64,000 bases of DNA from Pseudomonas sp. AB6 (GCF_034314105.1 NZ_JAVIWJ010000001.1:1737501-1801500), one strand, 5' to 3'; positions 18,365 to 26,606 are shown, counted from the first letter of the stretch. Notes: a model not told the origin generated them from the letters alone. Translations and numbers: made by a program.

Positions 18365-19267
18365 ATGGCACACGATGCACAGCAGGTGGTTCTGGTCACA
18401 GGCGCAGGTTCGGGCATCGGCAAAGCAATTGCTTTGGCGCTGGCCCGCGCCGGGCACCACGTCTATGCCAGCCAGCGTGACCCCAGGAAGAAGAACCGGG
18501 AGCGCAGCCAGGCTCTGGAGCAGATAGCCCGGCAGGAAAGCCTCGCGCTGGAGGTGTTGGAGCTCGATGTTCTGTGCGAAACCGCCTGCCGTGCAGCGGT
18601 CGATCAGATCCTTGCCCGGCACGGCCGTCTGGATGTGGCGGTCAATAACGCCGGTATGTTGATGGCCGGGTTGACCGAGGCGTTCTCAGTGGAGCAGGTC
18701 GCGCGAATTATCGACACCAACGCGTTGTCGTGGTTGCGGGTCAATCGCGCGGCGCTGCCAGCGATGCGGCGCCAGGGGCACGGATTGTTAATGTACGTCG
18801 GCAGTACGACCTCCCGGCTGCACGAACCTTTCCTGGGGCCCTATATTGCCAGCAAGGTGGCGGGTGATGCTTTGGCCGAAGTTATGGCCATGGAGGTAAG
18901 GCCTTCAGGTATCGAAAGCGTGATTTTGGTACCTGGTGCGTTTACGTCTGGCACCGAGCATTTTTCCGATGCGCAGTCTCCTGCTTACCAGGCGATTGAG
19001 CAGCAATACGGCGAGCTGTCCAAGCGTATGGCCGGTCTGGAAAAAAAGCTGAATGCTATTGACCTAGCCAATGGCGGTGCGCTGGATGTTTCAGCGGTCG
19101 GTCTGGCAGCCGCCAAGGTGCTGGCCATGCCACGTGGTCAGCGACCGTTACGAGTCACTGTTGATGGTCAACACAAAGGCACCGAAGCAATTAATGCGGT
19201 GTATTACCAGAAGCAGGCGCAGTTTCTGCGTCAGATGGGTCTGGAAGATTTGATTCTTCCGGTATGA
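18365..19267 (+). CDS. Short-chain dehydrogenase/reductase (SDR)
   Basis: 300-residue classical SDR. The cofactor motif TGAGSGIG is near residues 13-20, NNAG near residue 95, and the active site is Ser (VGSTTS) with YIASK; all catalytic residues are present. The C-terminal extension of about 50 residues beyond the core is usual for its subgroup. It is the last gene of the LysR-linked operon, 15 bases after the quinone oxidoreductase, and an inverted repeat lies 25 bases past the stop. The substrate is unknown. Confidence 0.85.
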   Translation: MAHDAQQVVLVTGAGSGIGKAIALALARAGHHVYASQRDPRKKNRERSQALEQIARQESLALEVLELDVLCETACRAAVDQILARHGRLDVAVNNAGMLMAGLTEAFSVEQVARIIDTNALSWLRVNRAALPAMRRQGHGLLMYVGSTTSRLHEPFLGPYIASKVAGDALAEVMAMEVRPSGIESVILVPGAFTSGTEHFSDAQSPAYQAIEQQYGELSKRMAGLEKKLNAIDLANGGALDVSAVGLAAAKVLAMPRGQRPLRVTVDGQHKGTEAINAVYYQKQAQFLRQMGLEDLILPV

Positions 19268-19292
19268 GGGATGGGCGTTTGAACCTGTCAGT

Positions 19293-19314
19293 CGCTATCC
19301 TATCCAGGATAGCG
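19293..19314 (+). terminator. Hairpin after the SnoaL-oxidoreductase-SDR operon
   Basis: CGCTATCCT (19293-19301) and AGGATAGCG (19306-19314) form a 9-base stem with a 4-base loop. No strong T run follows, so termination strength is uncertain. Confidence 0.55.
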
Positions 19315-19544
19315 GAGCGTCCATTCTTACTGATTGGAGTTCGTGAAGTAAGCGAACAGCGACGCAGCACCTCGTTGTTTTGAGCGAAACAACGCAATCT
19401 TATTAGGTCGACTCAGGGCTGGGGTGCTTGGCAACCACCGCCTGGGACTGCAACGAACACGTGGTTAAGCAGGCTTGAAATCTTATGGTTAGCCATTGAA
19501 GGCAAACCAGCTCAGAAAGCTAGGGCGTAAAGCCCTAGCAAATA

Positions 19545-19793
19545 TTACTTTCCCTTTTTCGCTGGCTTTTCTGCCTTCTCTGATTTCTTAGCCTTTTCTG
19601 GCTTGCTATCAGCTCTTTTTGCGGATTTTTTTGGTTCGGCATCTTTCTTCTGGTCTTTCTTGTCGGAAGATTTCGAAAGAGCCGATTGCGAAGCTGATTT
19701 CTTTGCTGGTGATAACTTTTTGTCTTTCAATTCCTTGCTGGCTTTCGATGTTTCACCTTTGCTTTTTTTCTCGTCTTTAGCCACTTTGACCAC
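19545..19793 (-). CDS. Lysine/alanine/serine-rich basic protein (histone H1-like composition)
   Basis: 82-residue highly basic, low-complexity protein made almost wholly of Lys, Ser, Ala, Glu and Asp, for example KKSASQSALSKSSDKKDQKK and a C-terminal EKAEKPAKKGK. There are no hydrophobic segments, so it should be disordered. The composition resembles histone H1-like tails such as that of AlgP, so nucleic acid binding is possible. Two GTG codons can start it (19793, or four residues later at 19784 with AAGGTG upstream). The AT-rich, low-complexity sequence could keep frames open by chance, so reality of the gene is only moderately sure. Confidence 0.55.
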   Translation of the reverse strand: MVKVAKDEKKSKGETSKASKELKDKKLSPAKKSASQSALSKSSDKKDQKKDAEPKKSAKRADSKPEKAKKSEKAEKPAKKGK

Positions 19794-20230
19794 CTTTTGG
19801 AGTATGCCGGTATTGGCATCGCCTGTGGATGATCCACAAGCTGATCATTAGGCTAGCGCGTCCAAAAGCAGTTCAATTTTTTTATACGTCGATATATGCA
19901 TCTGGGTAATGCGCCCATAAGTACTGAGGGCCGGGTAGCCTAAATAGGTCATCAGTTATGCCTCAGAGGCGGATGGCTGATCCCAAGTAGAAACTAGTCT
20001 TGTTAGATCGACTGGAACCCTACTGGAAGCTATCTCATACATCGTGATTATTCTGTCAGAGAGCGAGAGCTAAAAATTGGGGCCGACAATTTCAGGCAAC
20101 AAACCTAGCGTGCATTCTGGTACGGGGCGAGCCGGCGCCAGGCCCGGCAGAAGACCGCTCTTGCGGGCAAAGTAAAGCCCGCACCATCACTTCCTGCGTG
20201 TGTAAATGAACACTCAACGCGCCATGGGAA
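19794..20230. other. Intergenic region with a GC-rich hairpin
   Basis: About 440 bases without a gene. A 7-base stem TGCGGGC/GCCCGCA (20162-20168 and 20177-20183) with an 8-base loop sits about 50 bases past the end of the SnoaL-like gene and may terminate it. The remainder shows no recognisable feature. Confidence 0.5.
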
Positions 20231-20608
20231 TCAGGCCTCCTTCGTCGGCACGAAAGTACCCACTGGAGCCTCGTGCGGAATTGACCAACCAAAATAAACC
20301 TCGACGTCGGTGATGAGGCCGTTTTTGATCGTCAGCAACTCAGTGTTTCGGAATCGGCGGCTGTTGGCGCGACCCTCGTAGGTGACGAAAACTCGCTCCC
20401 CATCGCTAACGAAATGGATGAAGTCGAAACCCTCAGTCGATTCGCTGTTCGGCCAGCAGCGCGTGAAGTACGTCTCGCGGTCTATCCGATTGTCAAGCGG
20501 GCTGGTGAAGTGGAAATCGTCGGCGATCAGCGCCTCAATTGCCGCACGGTCTTTCTTGACGTAGGCGTTGTAAGCTATACGCGCAATATCGACAATATCT
20601 GCTGCCAT
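20231..20608 (-). CDS. SnoaL/ketosteroid-isomerase-like NTF2-fold protein
   Basis: 125-residue NTF2-like protein. It has the typical N-terminal helix (DIVDIARIAYNAYVKKDRAA), an early strand ADDFHFTSPLDNRIDRETYF with the Asp usual in this group, and the closing VEVYFGW strand. The ATG at 20608 has GAGGATG eight bases upstream. The stand-alone domain gives no substrate. It lies beside an MmyB-like regulator on the same strand, 103 bases apart, so the two may be linked. It is a different subgroup from the SnoaL-like gene at 17 kb. Confidence 0.75.
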   Translation of the reverse strand: MAADIVDIARIAYNAYVKKDRAAIEALIADDFHFTSPLDNRIDRETYFTRCWPNSESTEGFDFIHFVSDGERVFVTYEGRANSRRFRNTELLTIKNGLITDVEVYFGWSIPHEAPVGTFVPTKEA

Positions 20609-20711
20609 GATCACATCCTCACTAGGGCATTTTTACTGAACGTCTCAACGCAAAGATCAGACGGATCTATCGGGATGGCCGGGATCCGGATATTTCGGTG
20701 GGCGGAGCTAG

Positions 20712-21560
20712 TTACCCGGAGCGTTTGGAATTTTTCCCAAACATTTCGAGATGCCACACCTCAGTAAAGTCGTCTGCGGGAAACATGCATTCGACACGCA
20801 ATTCCTGAGCGGAGATGGTTTGGGGCGTACCCACTGTTGACACCATCGAAAAGTAATTCAGCAGTTTTCCATCCTTGATAAAACCAACCGGTATCACTGG
20901 TGAGATGTCGGGTAAATCTGCGGTGCTCCAACCGATGTCCACATCTGGATAAGAAAGAAGTTCGCTCATCAGACGTCTGGTTTTTTCGTCGATCATGCCG
21001 CCGACAGCTTCACGGCTAATTCTCTCGAACAATCCTCTTGCGACGGCATCCCAATTATCAATAAACGGTCGCATCCCATCAGGATCAAAAATCAAATGCA
21101 GCAGATTGCGTGGTTTTTCTCTTTTTGATAAGTCAATAAAACTTCCAAAAAAACGTGAAGCAAATTCGTTGTTTAGAAGTACATTCCAATACCTATCCAT
21201 AACGACCGCCGGGTAGGGCTCATGCTGCTTGAGCATGCGTTCCAGTGCTCTATTAACGATCCGCATTTCTGCCGCATTCCATGCAGGATCGGCGTAAATG
21301 GGTGCGAATCCAGCGGCGAGAAATAGATTATTCCGGTCGCGTAAGGGAATATTCAACGATTGTGCCAGGGCCATCAGCATCGCCCTGCTCGGTACGCTTC
21401 TGCCGCTCTCGATGAAGCTGATGTGCCGTTGAGATACCCCGACCTCAAGCGATAGCTCCAGCTGACTACGGCCATACTTTTTACGCCAGTCACGTAGCAA
21501 TGCGCCAATAGAATTTCCAGAACTGGCAACGTTATGGTTTGACATGTAATTGAGATTCAT
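20712..21560 (-). CDS. XRE-family regulator with MmyB-like ligand-binding domain
   Basis: 282-residue regulator. Residues about 18-75 form a Cro/CI-type helix-turn-helix (SQLELSLEVGVSQRHISFIE followed by SGRSVPS). The rest matches the MmyB-like domain with YPAVVMDRYWNVLLNN, the PAS-like fold of this family that binds small hydrophobic ligands. The start at 21560 has GGGGA nine bases upstream. Relatives regulate nearby oxidoreductase or SnoaL-like genes; the gene just downstream (20231-20608) is a candidate target. The ligand is unknown. Confidence 0.85.
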   Translation of the reverse strand: MNLNYMSNHNVASSGNSIGALLRDWRKKYGRSQLELSLEVGVSQRHISFIESGRSVPSRAMLMALAQSLNIPLRDRNNLFLAAGFAPIYADPAWNAAEMRIVNRALERMLKQHEPYPAVVMDRYWNVLLNNEFASRFFGSFIDLSKREKPRNLLHLIFDPDGMRPFIDNWDAVARGLFERISREAVGGMIDEKTRRLMSELLSYPDVDIGWSTADLPDISPVIPVGFIKDGKLLNYFSMVSTVGTPQTISAQELRVECMFPADDFTEVWHLEMFGKNSKRSG

Positions 21561-21803
21561 CTAATCAGATCCCCGGTACAGATGAGTAAATATATCTTGC
21601 ACCTTGAGCGGGCGACGTATGAACGATAAACACTTCATCAGTCATTAGTACCCTGCCCATGATCATGATCATGAGTTTTGCATGGAAGTGTGCATCCGTT
21701 CTTTATCTCAAATTAATCACTGAAATCCCGCACAGATGCATAGCACAAAGGCCACAAATTATTCATGCCGTTGCTGATATTCATTTGCGGCATGCAGCAA
21801 TGA

Positions 21804-22352
21804 TTACTGACTCCATGTGTGCGCCTGAAATGATTCTTCCAGGGGTGGATTCGCTACATTTGCGACGTAATTGGTAATGGTCGATGCGGCAATAACATTA
21901 ATCAGTTCCAAAATCTGTTCTTTATTGAAGCCGGCTTCATAGAATGCTTGCAGAGCTTGTTCACCGGCGTGGCCACGTTTCTCAATAAAATTTTTGGCCA
22001 AACCGGACAGTGCTGCGTGCTTTACATTTTTCAGAGCATGGCCAGCGCGAATTGCCTCTACGTCTGCTGGATCTAAGCCTTCTTTCAGCGCTAGGAATGT
22101 ATGAAAAGCAATTGGCCAGGACGATGCGTTCGTTACGGCATTTGTCAGCAGCACCGCCTGGATTTGATCTTCCGTGAAACTGCCGCTGTGTGCTTTTTGG
22201 AACACACCGATGAAACTGCTGATCAATGTCGGAGATCCTGCCATTGCACCCGCGATGTTTGGAATGAAGCCAAAGGTTTCTTGCAAAGCTTCCAGAACAG
22301 GTTTCGATTTTTCTGGGGCAGATTTGACTGTGTAAATTTCAAAAGTAGACAT
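21804..22352 (-). CDS. Carboxymuconolactone decarboxylase/AhpD-fold protein lacking the redox cysteines
   Basis: 182-residue helical protein of the CMD/AhpD fold (GFIPNIAGAMAGSPTLISSF, LLTNAVTNASSWPIAFHTF, then ALKEGLDPADVEAIR). In redox-active AhpD-like members the middle motif is ExCxxCxxxH. Here the two cysteine positions read Ser and Pro (NASSWPIAFH) while the His is kept. The peroxidase/disulfide chemistry of AhpD should therefore be absent; the protein may have another role or need an as yet unknown partner. It is a single gene, clean start, complete length. Confidence 0.8.
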   Translation of the reverse strand: MSTFEIYTVKSAPEKSKPVLEALQETFGFIPNIAGAMAGSPTLISSFIGVFQKAHSGSFTEDQIQAVLLTNAVTNASSWPIAFHTFLALKEGLDPADVEAIRAGHALKNVKHAALSGLAKNFIEKRGHAGEQALQAFYEAGFNKEQILELINVIAASTITNYVANVANPPLEESFQAHTWSQ

Positions 22353-22678
22353 TTTTTAGCCTTTAGTAGGTAACAGCACGAGTCATGATTGAATCGCTTG
22401 AACTGAATGTTAAAGATTGCATTCGCGCTCATCAATTACGTCAAAGGTAATGATATCTTGCGCGACAGTTCAGTTACCTGATGATGGCTGAGCACGTTCT
22501 CCTACCCGTTGGGTGAAGCTTCGACTGCAACTTCGAGCCGCAACGCTATGTTGCATTACCTCTCGACGAGCGGGGAGCACATCAATCTGAACGGTTACTA
22601 CCAGAGACGAAGCCGCGCCAAGGTTCGCGTAGACAAGTGCAGACCATTGCGTCCTATTCCACCCGCCTAAAGTGCTCT
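22353..22678. other. Intergenic region before the frameshifted DUF2188 gene
   Basis: About 330 bases without a supported gene. Small open frames on both strands have no recognisable content. Together with the broken gene that follows it suggests eroded accessory DNA. Confidence 0.4.
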
Positions 22679-22980
22679 ATGTTCCGTTTTCTGATACCAC
22701 TCAACTACTACATCACCAAAACCCCAAACGGCTGGGCGCTTAGCAAGCAAGGTGCAGAGCGCGCATTTAAACCGCCGCCACTAAAGACGAGATTACGAAG
22801 CTCGCAATTAAGTTTCTGAACGGTAAGACGGCTTTGCTCAAAATCTATAAGGAAGATGACACGATTCAAGAGGAACGTACCTACCCACGCACTGCTGATC
22901 GACCAAGGCCAAGGGCTAGGGATAGGCGGCTTGGCCCGAATCAGCATCTCCCTCCTCCTTCTATCGTAAGCGCCCAGTAA
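22679..22980 (+). pseudogene. DUF2188-like small protein gene with a frameshift
   Basis: The first frame reads LNYYITKTPNGWALSKQG and AERAFK and then loses the family pattern. Shifting by one base near 22771 restores it: TAATKDEITKLAIKFLNGKT, then IYKEDDTIQEERTYPRTAD, ending at TAA 22978-22980. This pattern (WA.KREG...IKIHK.DGTIQEERTYP) is typical of small DUF2188 proteins, whose role is unknown. One A is probably missing after TTTAAA. Whether it is a real mutation or a sequencing error cannot be told here. Confidence 0.6.
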
Positions 22981-23059
22981 CCGCGAACCGCTACAGAAAA
23001 CATCTGCTGCAGGGTCTGCGTCACACATGGGACGCCGCACTCAACGGCGTCCCATCGCT

Positions 23060-24082
23060 TCAAATCGTACTTGACAGTACTTTCTCTGGCGGTTGAGTGC
23101 GGCGGCCCAATATTCCAGCTCCAGCAGCCACTACGCCTGAGATCACCAGTGTGATCAACAGAATCCAACTAGCCTGTGAAACTCGCTTGGCTGCCATATC
23201 GGCTGCTTCACGCGTTTTCTGCTCAGCATCAACTTTGAGCTGCTGATACTTAGCGTAAGCATCTCGATAGCTCTGTTGGGCCTGATCGACCATTTGATTT
23301 GCCTCTTGATCGGATTTGCCTGTTCGCGCTTTTATGAGATTAACCACGGCCTGCCGATCAGCCGCGTCCCATGCTTTATCTCCTTTAGCTTTGATTTTAT
23401 CCAGCAGACCACTCAAGTTACCCTGCGCCTGCTGCGGTTTGGCCGCGCTATCCTGTGCTGTTTTTTTCGCATCTTGTTGCACATCCTGCGCGTCCTGTTT
23501 AACCGCTTCCGGTTGCAGCTCAGGCTTACCTGTCTGCCTCATAGCGGTCTCCAACTGACCCTGGATATCGTCAAGATTGAAATCGATACCCTGTTGGCGG
23601 AGCTGATCCTGAATTTTGTTGCCCATGGCGGGCGCAACCTGTGCGATTCCGCTGCCAACGGCAGATAGGCCACTGCCAGCGATATTTAAACCGCCCCTTA
23701 CAACACCGGTAACAGCACTGGACACTAAGTAAACGGTAATCAAAGAAACGGTAGCCCAGACCAGTAGGCCATGGAGACCACCCTCCCGGTGGGCAAGCCT
23801 GCCCGCAGCCCATCCGCCGATAAACAGCGAAAGAACACCGCTTACGACCACCCATATTCCAGCGGACGTACCCATGCCTTGAACCGGATTACCCTCCTGA
23901 AGTGGCTCAATCGCAGCGGAGCCAATTGCCGTACCCAACAGGCCTAAAATCAGCGAAACGATCATGGACAGAACAACCCCGGCAAACACGGCACTCCAGG
24001 ATATTCGTTTAAGGAGAGGAGCGAACGTCTGCGTTCGGTCGTACACGGGTGGTGAAGTGTAAGAAGGTTCGGTAGGTATCAT
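23060..24082 (-). CDS. Multi-pass membrane protein with helical cytoplasmic or periplasmic insert (PhnA-like protein)
   Basis: 340-residue membrane protein. Three hydrophobic segments occupy about residues 30-60, 75-95 and 105-130 (SAVFAGVVLSMIVSLILGLL and others). A long charged, Gln/Ala-rich helical region follows (about 160-300; EAVKQDAQDVQQDAKKTAQD), and a last membrane helix (ILLITLVISGVVAAGAGIL) closes the chain. Proteins like this are labelled PhnA-like in databases as I remember, with no known function. The AAAGGA ribosome binding site is good. The charged insert suggests an envelope-stress or osmotic role, which is speculation. Confidence 0.7.
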   Translation of the reverse strand: MIPTEPSYTSPPVYDRTQTFAPLLKRISWSAVFAGVVLSMIVSLILGLLGTAIGSAAIEPLQEGNPVQGMGTSAGIWVVVSGVLSLFIGGWAAGRLAHREGGLHGLLVWATVSLITVYLVSSAVTGVVRGGLNIAGSGLSAVGSGIAQVAPAMGNKIQDQLRQQGIDFNLDDIQGQLETAMRQTGKPELQPEAVKQDAQDVQQDAKKTAQDSAAKPQQAQGNLSGLLDKIKAKGDKAWDAADRQAVVNLIKARTGKSDQEANQMVDQAQQSYRDAYAKYQQLKVDAEQKTREAADMAAKRVSQASWILLITLVISGVVAAGAGILGRRTQPPEKVLSSTI

Positions 24083-24446
24083 TGTTCTATCCTTTGGAAG
24101 CGGTTTTTCCAGAACTACAGCTCTGAAGAGTGTGCTGAAAATGCACGTATCAGGGGTTACTGAGGAGTGCCCCTTACACTGAGTCGACCCGCTTTAAAAC
24201 GTCGTTGTTTCTTCTAGAACGATGAATGGTCTGAAATCGGCCTACAGCCCAGCTGCGTTGAATTTAAACCGCCGTACCTGTCTTAAAAAAATGTAGATAC
24301 GGACCTCTTCCCGTTTCATTCATGCATCTACTGATAAAGCTCTTCACCGATTGCACCATTGATCCCCAAGCTGATCGAAATCACTGAACCAAACTCATGA
24401 TTCAGCGCTCCTTTCTCTAGAGAATAAATTAAAGGCGGATACTCGT
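24083..24446. other. Intergenic region, no gene seen
   Basis: About 360 bases between the divergent PhnA-like gene and a decayed dehydrogenase. I see no coding pattern, RNA gene or clear promoter boxes. Confidence 0.4.
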
Positions 24447-24717
24447 ATGAGAGCACTTACCTGTCACGGCGCCTATAACGTCAAAGTAGACACTGTTTCA
24501 GATCCTGGATTTTTGTTTGGAGATGCATTCGACAAACGGCTGACATTTAAAATGAGACCGATCCATGTTCAGCATTCCTTCCCGAGCTATCGGATACATC
24601 GCAACGGGACGGCCCTTTCCAGAGGAGATTATCAGCCATCGAATGTTCCTGGAGCAGGCAGCAGGCGGGTACAAGATTTTTGACAAGAAGCAAGAGAACT
24701 GTCGAAAGTTCTTTTGA
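24447..24717 (+). pseudogene. Remnant of a zinc-dependent alcohol/formaldehyde dehydrogenase
   Basis: The first 20 codons (MRALTCHGAYNVKVDTVSDP) are the N-terminus of glutathione-independent formaldehyde dehydrogenase-like enzymes. The sequence then jumps to their last roughly 80 residues: GDAFDKRLTFKM, then in another frame [18 protein letters not shown] and [11 protein letters not shown] ending at TGA 24715-24717. About 300 residues, including the zinc and NAD sites, are deleted, and a frameshift splits the tail. It cannot make an enzyme. A deletion between short repeats is the simplest origin. Confidence 0.75.
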
Positions 24718-24820
24718 CTCCCCGCTGTGGGCAGTATGTACCTCGCGGGGCACAAACAACGGTTGAGGATGGCCGATTCTGAACGTACCATACGCGACTG
24801 GGCCCGCCTTAAACCAATAT

Positions 24821-25495
24821 CTACGGACGCGACGCGATTTCTTCTAAATGATTAAGTAAGTCGAGAGGATCTTCATAAACTCTCAAGGCTCCGGCTCGCT
24901 CTAACTCACTGATATCATACCCACCAGATAACAAACCAATGCCCGTTGCCTTGCACCGCCGAGCAGCCAGCATGTCCCAGACTGCATCGCCTATTACAAG
25001 GCATTCTTCGATTGCAACATCCATTTTTCCAGACGCAGCCAAGAACAGATCAGGATCGGGCTTACCGTATTTCACGTCATCGCGAGTGATGACATTGATT
25101 TTATGGAAGTCCAGGTTCAGAGCTTTTAAATTGATCTTTACCGTCTCGCTACCCCCACTCGATGCAATACACCATTTGAGGCTATTCTCGCTGAGCGCGT
25201 CAAGAAGCTGAACCGCACCAGGTAACGCTATGATCTGGCCTTGAAGCCTGTCGTACGCCTTGGCATGCTTCTCGCTGAGCCTGTGCCCTTGATCCGTACT
25301 GATATTCAAACCAGTTTCACGTGATAAAGACTTCAGCATTAGCCCACCGCTCATGCCGATTTTTCTATGAATTCGCCACATCGCAAGGTGAATATTTTCA
25401 GAATCGAGCGCTTCTTTCCACGCGGCCACATTTTGATAGACGCTATCGGTAAGTGTGCCATCAAGGTCAAATATGAACGATGTTTGCCGTCGCAT
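24821..25495 (-). CDS. HAD-superfamily hydrolase (phosphoglycolate phosphatase/beta-PGM type)
   Basis: 224-residue HAD phosphatase with all four motifs: FIFDLDGTLTDS (nucleophile D10, acid D12), CIASSGG (motif II), the Lys in KYGKPDPDLF (motif III), and VIGDAVWDMLAA (motif IV). The helical cap inserted after motif I marks the C1 class of Gph/beta-phosphoglucomutase-like enzymes. It probably acts on a small sugar phosphate or on phosphoglycolate; the substrate is not fixed by sequence. GGAGA precedes the ATG. It is a single gene amid decayed accessory DNA and looks intact. Confidence 0.85.
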   Translation of the reverse strand: MRRQTSFIFDLDGTLTDSVYQNVAAWKEALDSENIHLAMWRIHRKIGMSGGLMLKSLSRETGLNISTDQGHRLSEKHAKAYDRLQGQIIALPGAVQLLDALSENSLKWCIASSGGSETVKINLKALNLDFHKINVITRDDVKYGKPDPDLFLAASGKMDVAIEECLVIGDAVWDMLAARRCKATGIGLLSGGYDISELERAGALRVYEDPLDLLNHLEEIASRP

Positions 25496-25872
25496 AAGAA
25501 TCTCCGGATATGAAATCGTTGTGGCAAGTCTATAAAGGCAAGCCTGCTCAGGTTTTACGTTCCCGTGGCCATGCGCAAATACAGCAAAAAATAACGCTGA
25601 TTTTCAAAATGTCCGGCGCAAGCCAGGTGGCCAAAACTCGCCCGCTTCTTTATTGATTAAGATTGGCATCAGGCGTTCCCTGTTTCGTGCACATACTCGA
25701 TACCTAAAGAGAATCGGTGAACGTCCAGGCAACCCGACTTGCAGCGCTCTGCTAGTAGCCAACGATAGTTCATAGTCGTCGTACCCCTTAAAGTGGTACC
25801 GGCACACGGATGGCTCAAGCGCCCGGTAGCGGTTCGAGTTTGGCCAAGAGGATGTATATGTGACTCTTCGTT
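25496..25872. other. Intergenic region, no supported gene
   Basis: About 380 bases. A minus-strand frame (25604-25807) is open for 67 codons but has no recognisable content and no convincing ribosome binding site. I treat the stretch as non-coding or eroded. Confidence 0.4.
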
Positions 25873-26037
25873 TTAGTACTGCTCTGTAGTACCGGGATTA
25901 AACCTGCCGTCAGGGTTGGCCCAATCGACGCCGCCAAAGTTACCTTTTGCTGTGTCCGGGCGTTTAACAGGCCGGAGATAGTCAAGCTCCTGCTTCAGGG
26001 CTTCATGACCTTCCTTTGTGATGATTTGTGTACTCAA
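25873..26037 (-). pseudogene. Truncated GreB-like N-terminal fragment with unrelated tail
   Basis: From a TTG at 26037 the minus strand reads MSTQIITKEGHEALKQEL then DYLRPVKRPD. These are the first 28 residues of a GreA/GreB factor (the intact copy in this window has MPTNIITRTGYNALKEEL then DHLWRIYRPE). The frame goes on with TAKGNFGGVDWANPDGRFNP and ends GTTEQY at a stop, which is not Gre sequence. So the coiled coil and C-terminal domain are missing. It may be a dead fragment, or a short hybrid peptide if expressed. No clear ribosome binding site. Confidence 0.6.
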
Positions 26038-26090
26038 TAGATCGCTTGCTTATGTCAAACAGGCAACTCAAGCCCAGTAGTTAACCGCTC

Positions 26091-26399
26091 CTACCCGCGA
26101 GTTATCAGTCCCTGCCGGGCAATTCGCACCAAATGTTTGATGAATACTTCGGCTTTGTCGGCATTGGGCGATTGCACCACCGCGATGTCGAAACGATCAT
26201 CGGGAAAGTCTGTTAGGGATTCATTCTGGTCGATGAACTGGACAAGGAACGCAGCAGGCTTGCCGTTGCGCTTGGGCCAGCCTTCCAAATAGCGCAGCAG
26301 CGTCGGTTGATGCGAACCACCCAGTAGAATCCTGGGGTTGCGACGCGTCAGGGGTGATGTGAACGGTGACAATCTGATAAGGGGATGCGAACAGCTCAT
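26091..26399 (-). CDS. Small conserved hypothetical protein
   Basis: 102-residue soluble protein. The central part looks protein-like: RILLGGSHQPTLLRYLEGWP, then FLVQFIDQNESLTDFPDD with the following FDIAVVQSPNADKAEVFI and a basic end (RIARQGLITRG). The pattern DDxFDIAVV with a preceding acidic loop recalls the end of methyltransferase-like folds, but the chain is too short for a whole domain. I think similar small proteins occur in other pseudomonads; the function is unknown. The ATG has only a weak ribosome binding site. Confidence 0.55.
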   Translation of the reverse strand: MSCSHPLIRLSPFTSPLTRRNPRILLGGSHQPTLLRYLEGWPKRNGKPAAFLVQFIDQNESLTDFPDDRFDIAVVQSPNADKAEVFIKHLVRIARQGLITRG

Positions 26400-26606
26400 G
26401 GTGTTTTGTCTCAGCCTCAGAAATCCCGCTGGGCAGCGGTGAGAGGCAACACCGAACCAGCGCTTTAGCGGTATTTAGAGGTCTGTTCAGACCTCAGAAT
26501 AGACGAGGATTCAATCCTTGCCTGGCGCCCCGCAAGTAGCTGTTTAAATCGGCGCATGGGCAGCATCCTAGAGAAGCGGCGTAGCCACTGTCAATAAGCA
26601 CTTAGA

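Noticed and set aside
22765-22780. A TTTAAAC sequence at the DUF2188 frameshift as a programmed -1 frameshift site
   Set aside because: The reading frame is TTT AAA, not T TTA AAC as needed for the known heptamer, so slippage would not pair. A missing base is simpler.
25604-25807. A 67-codon minus-strand frame as a small gene
   Set aside because: No ribosome binding site, no recognisable pattern, and composition like shifted frames of non-coding DNA.
26505-26545. A tRNA-like T-arm (GAGGATTCAATCCTTG) as part of a tRNA gene or att site
   Set aside because: No anticodon arm, D-arm or acceptor stem could be found around it. It is only a short hairpin.
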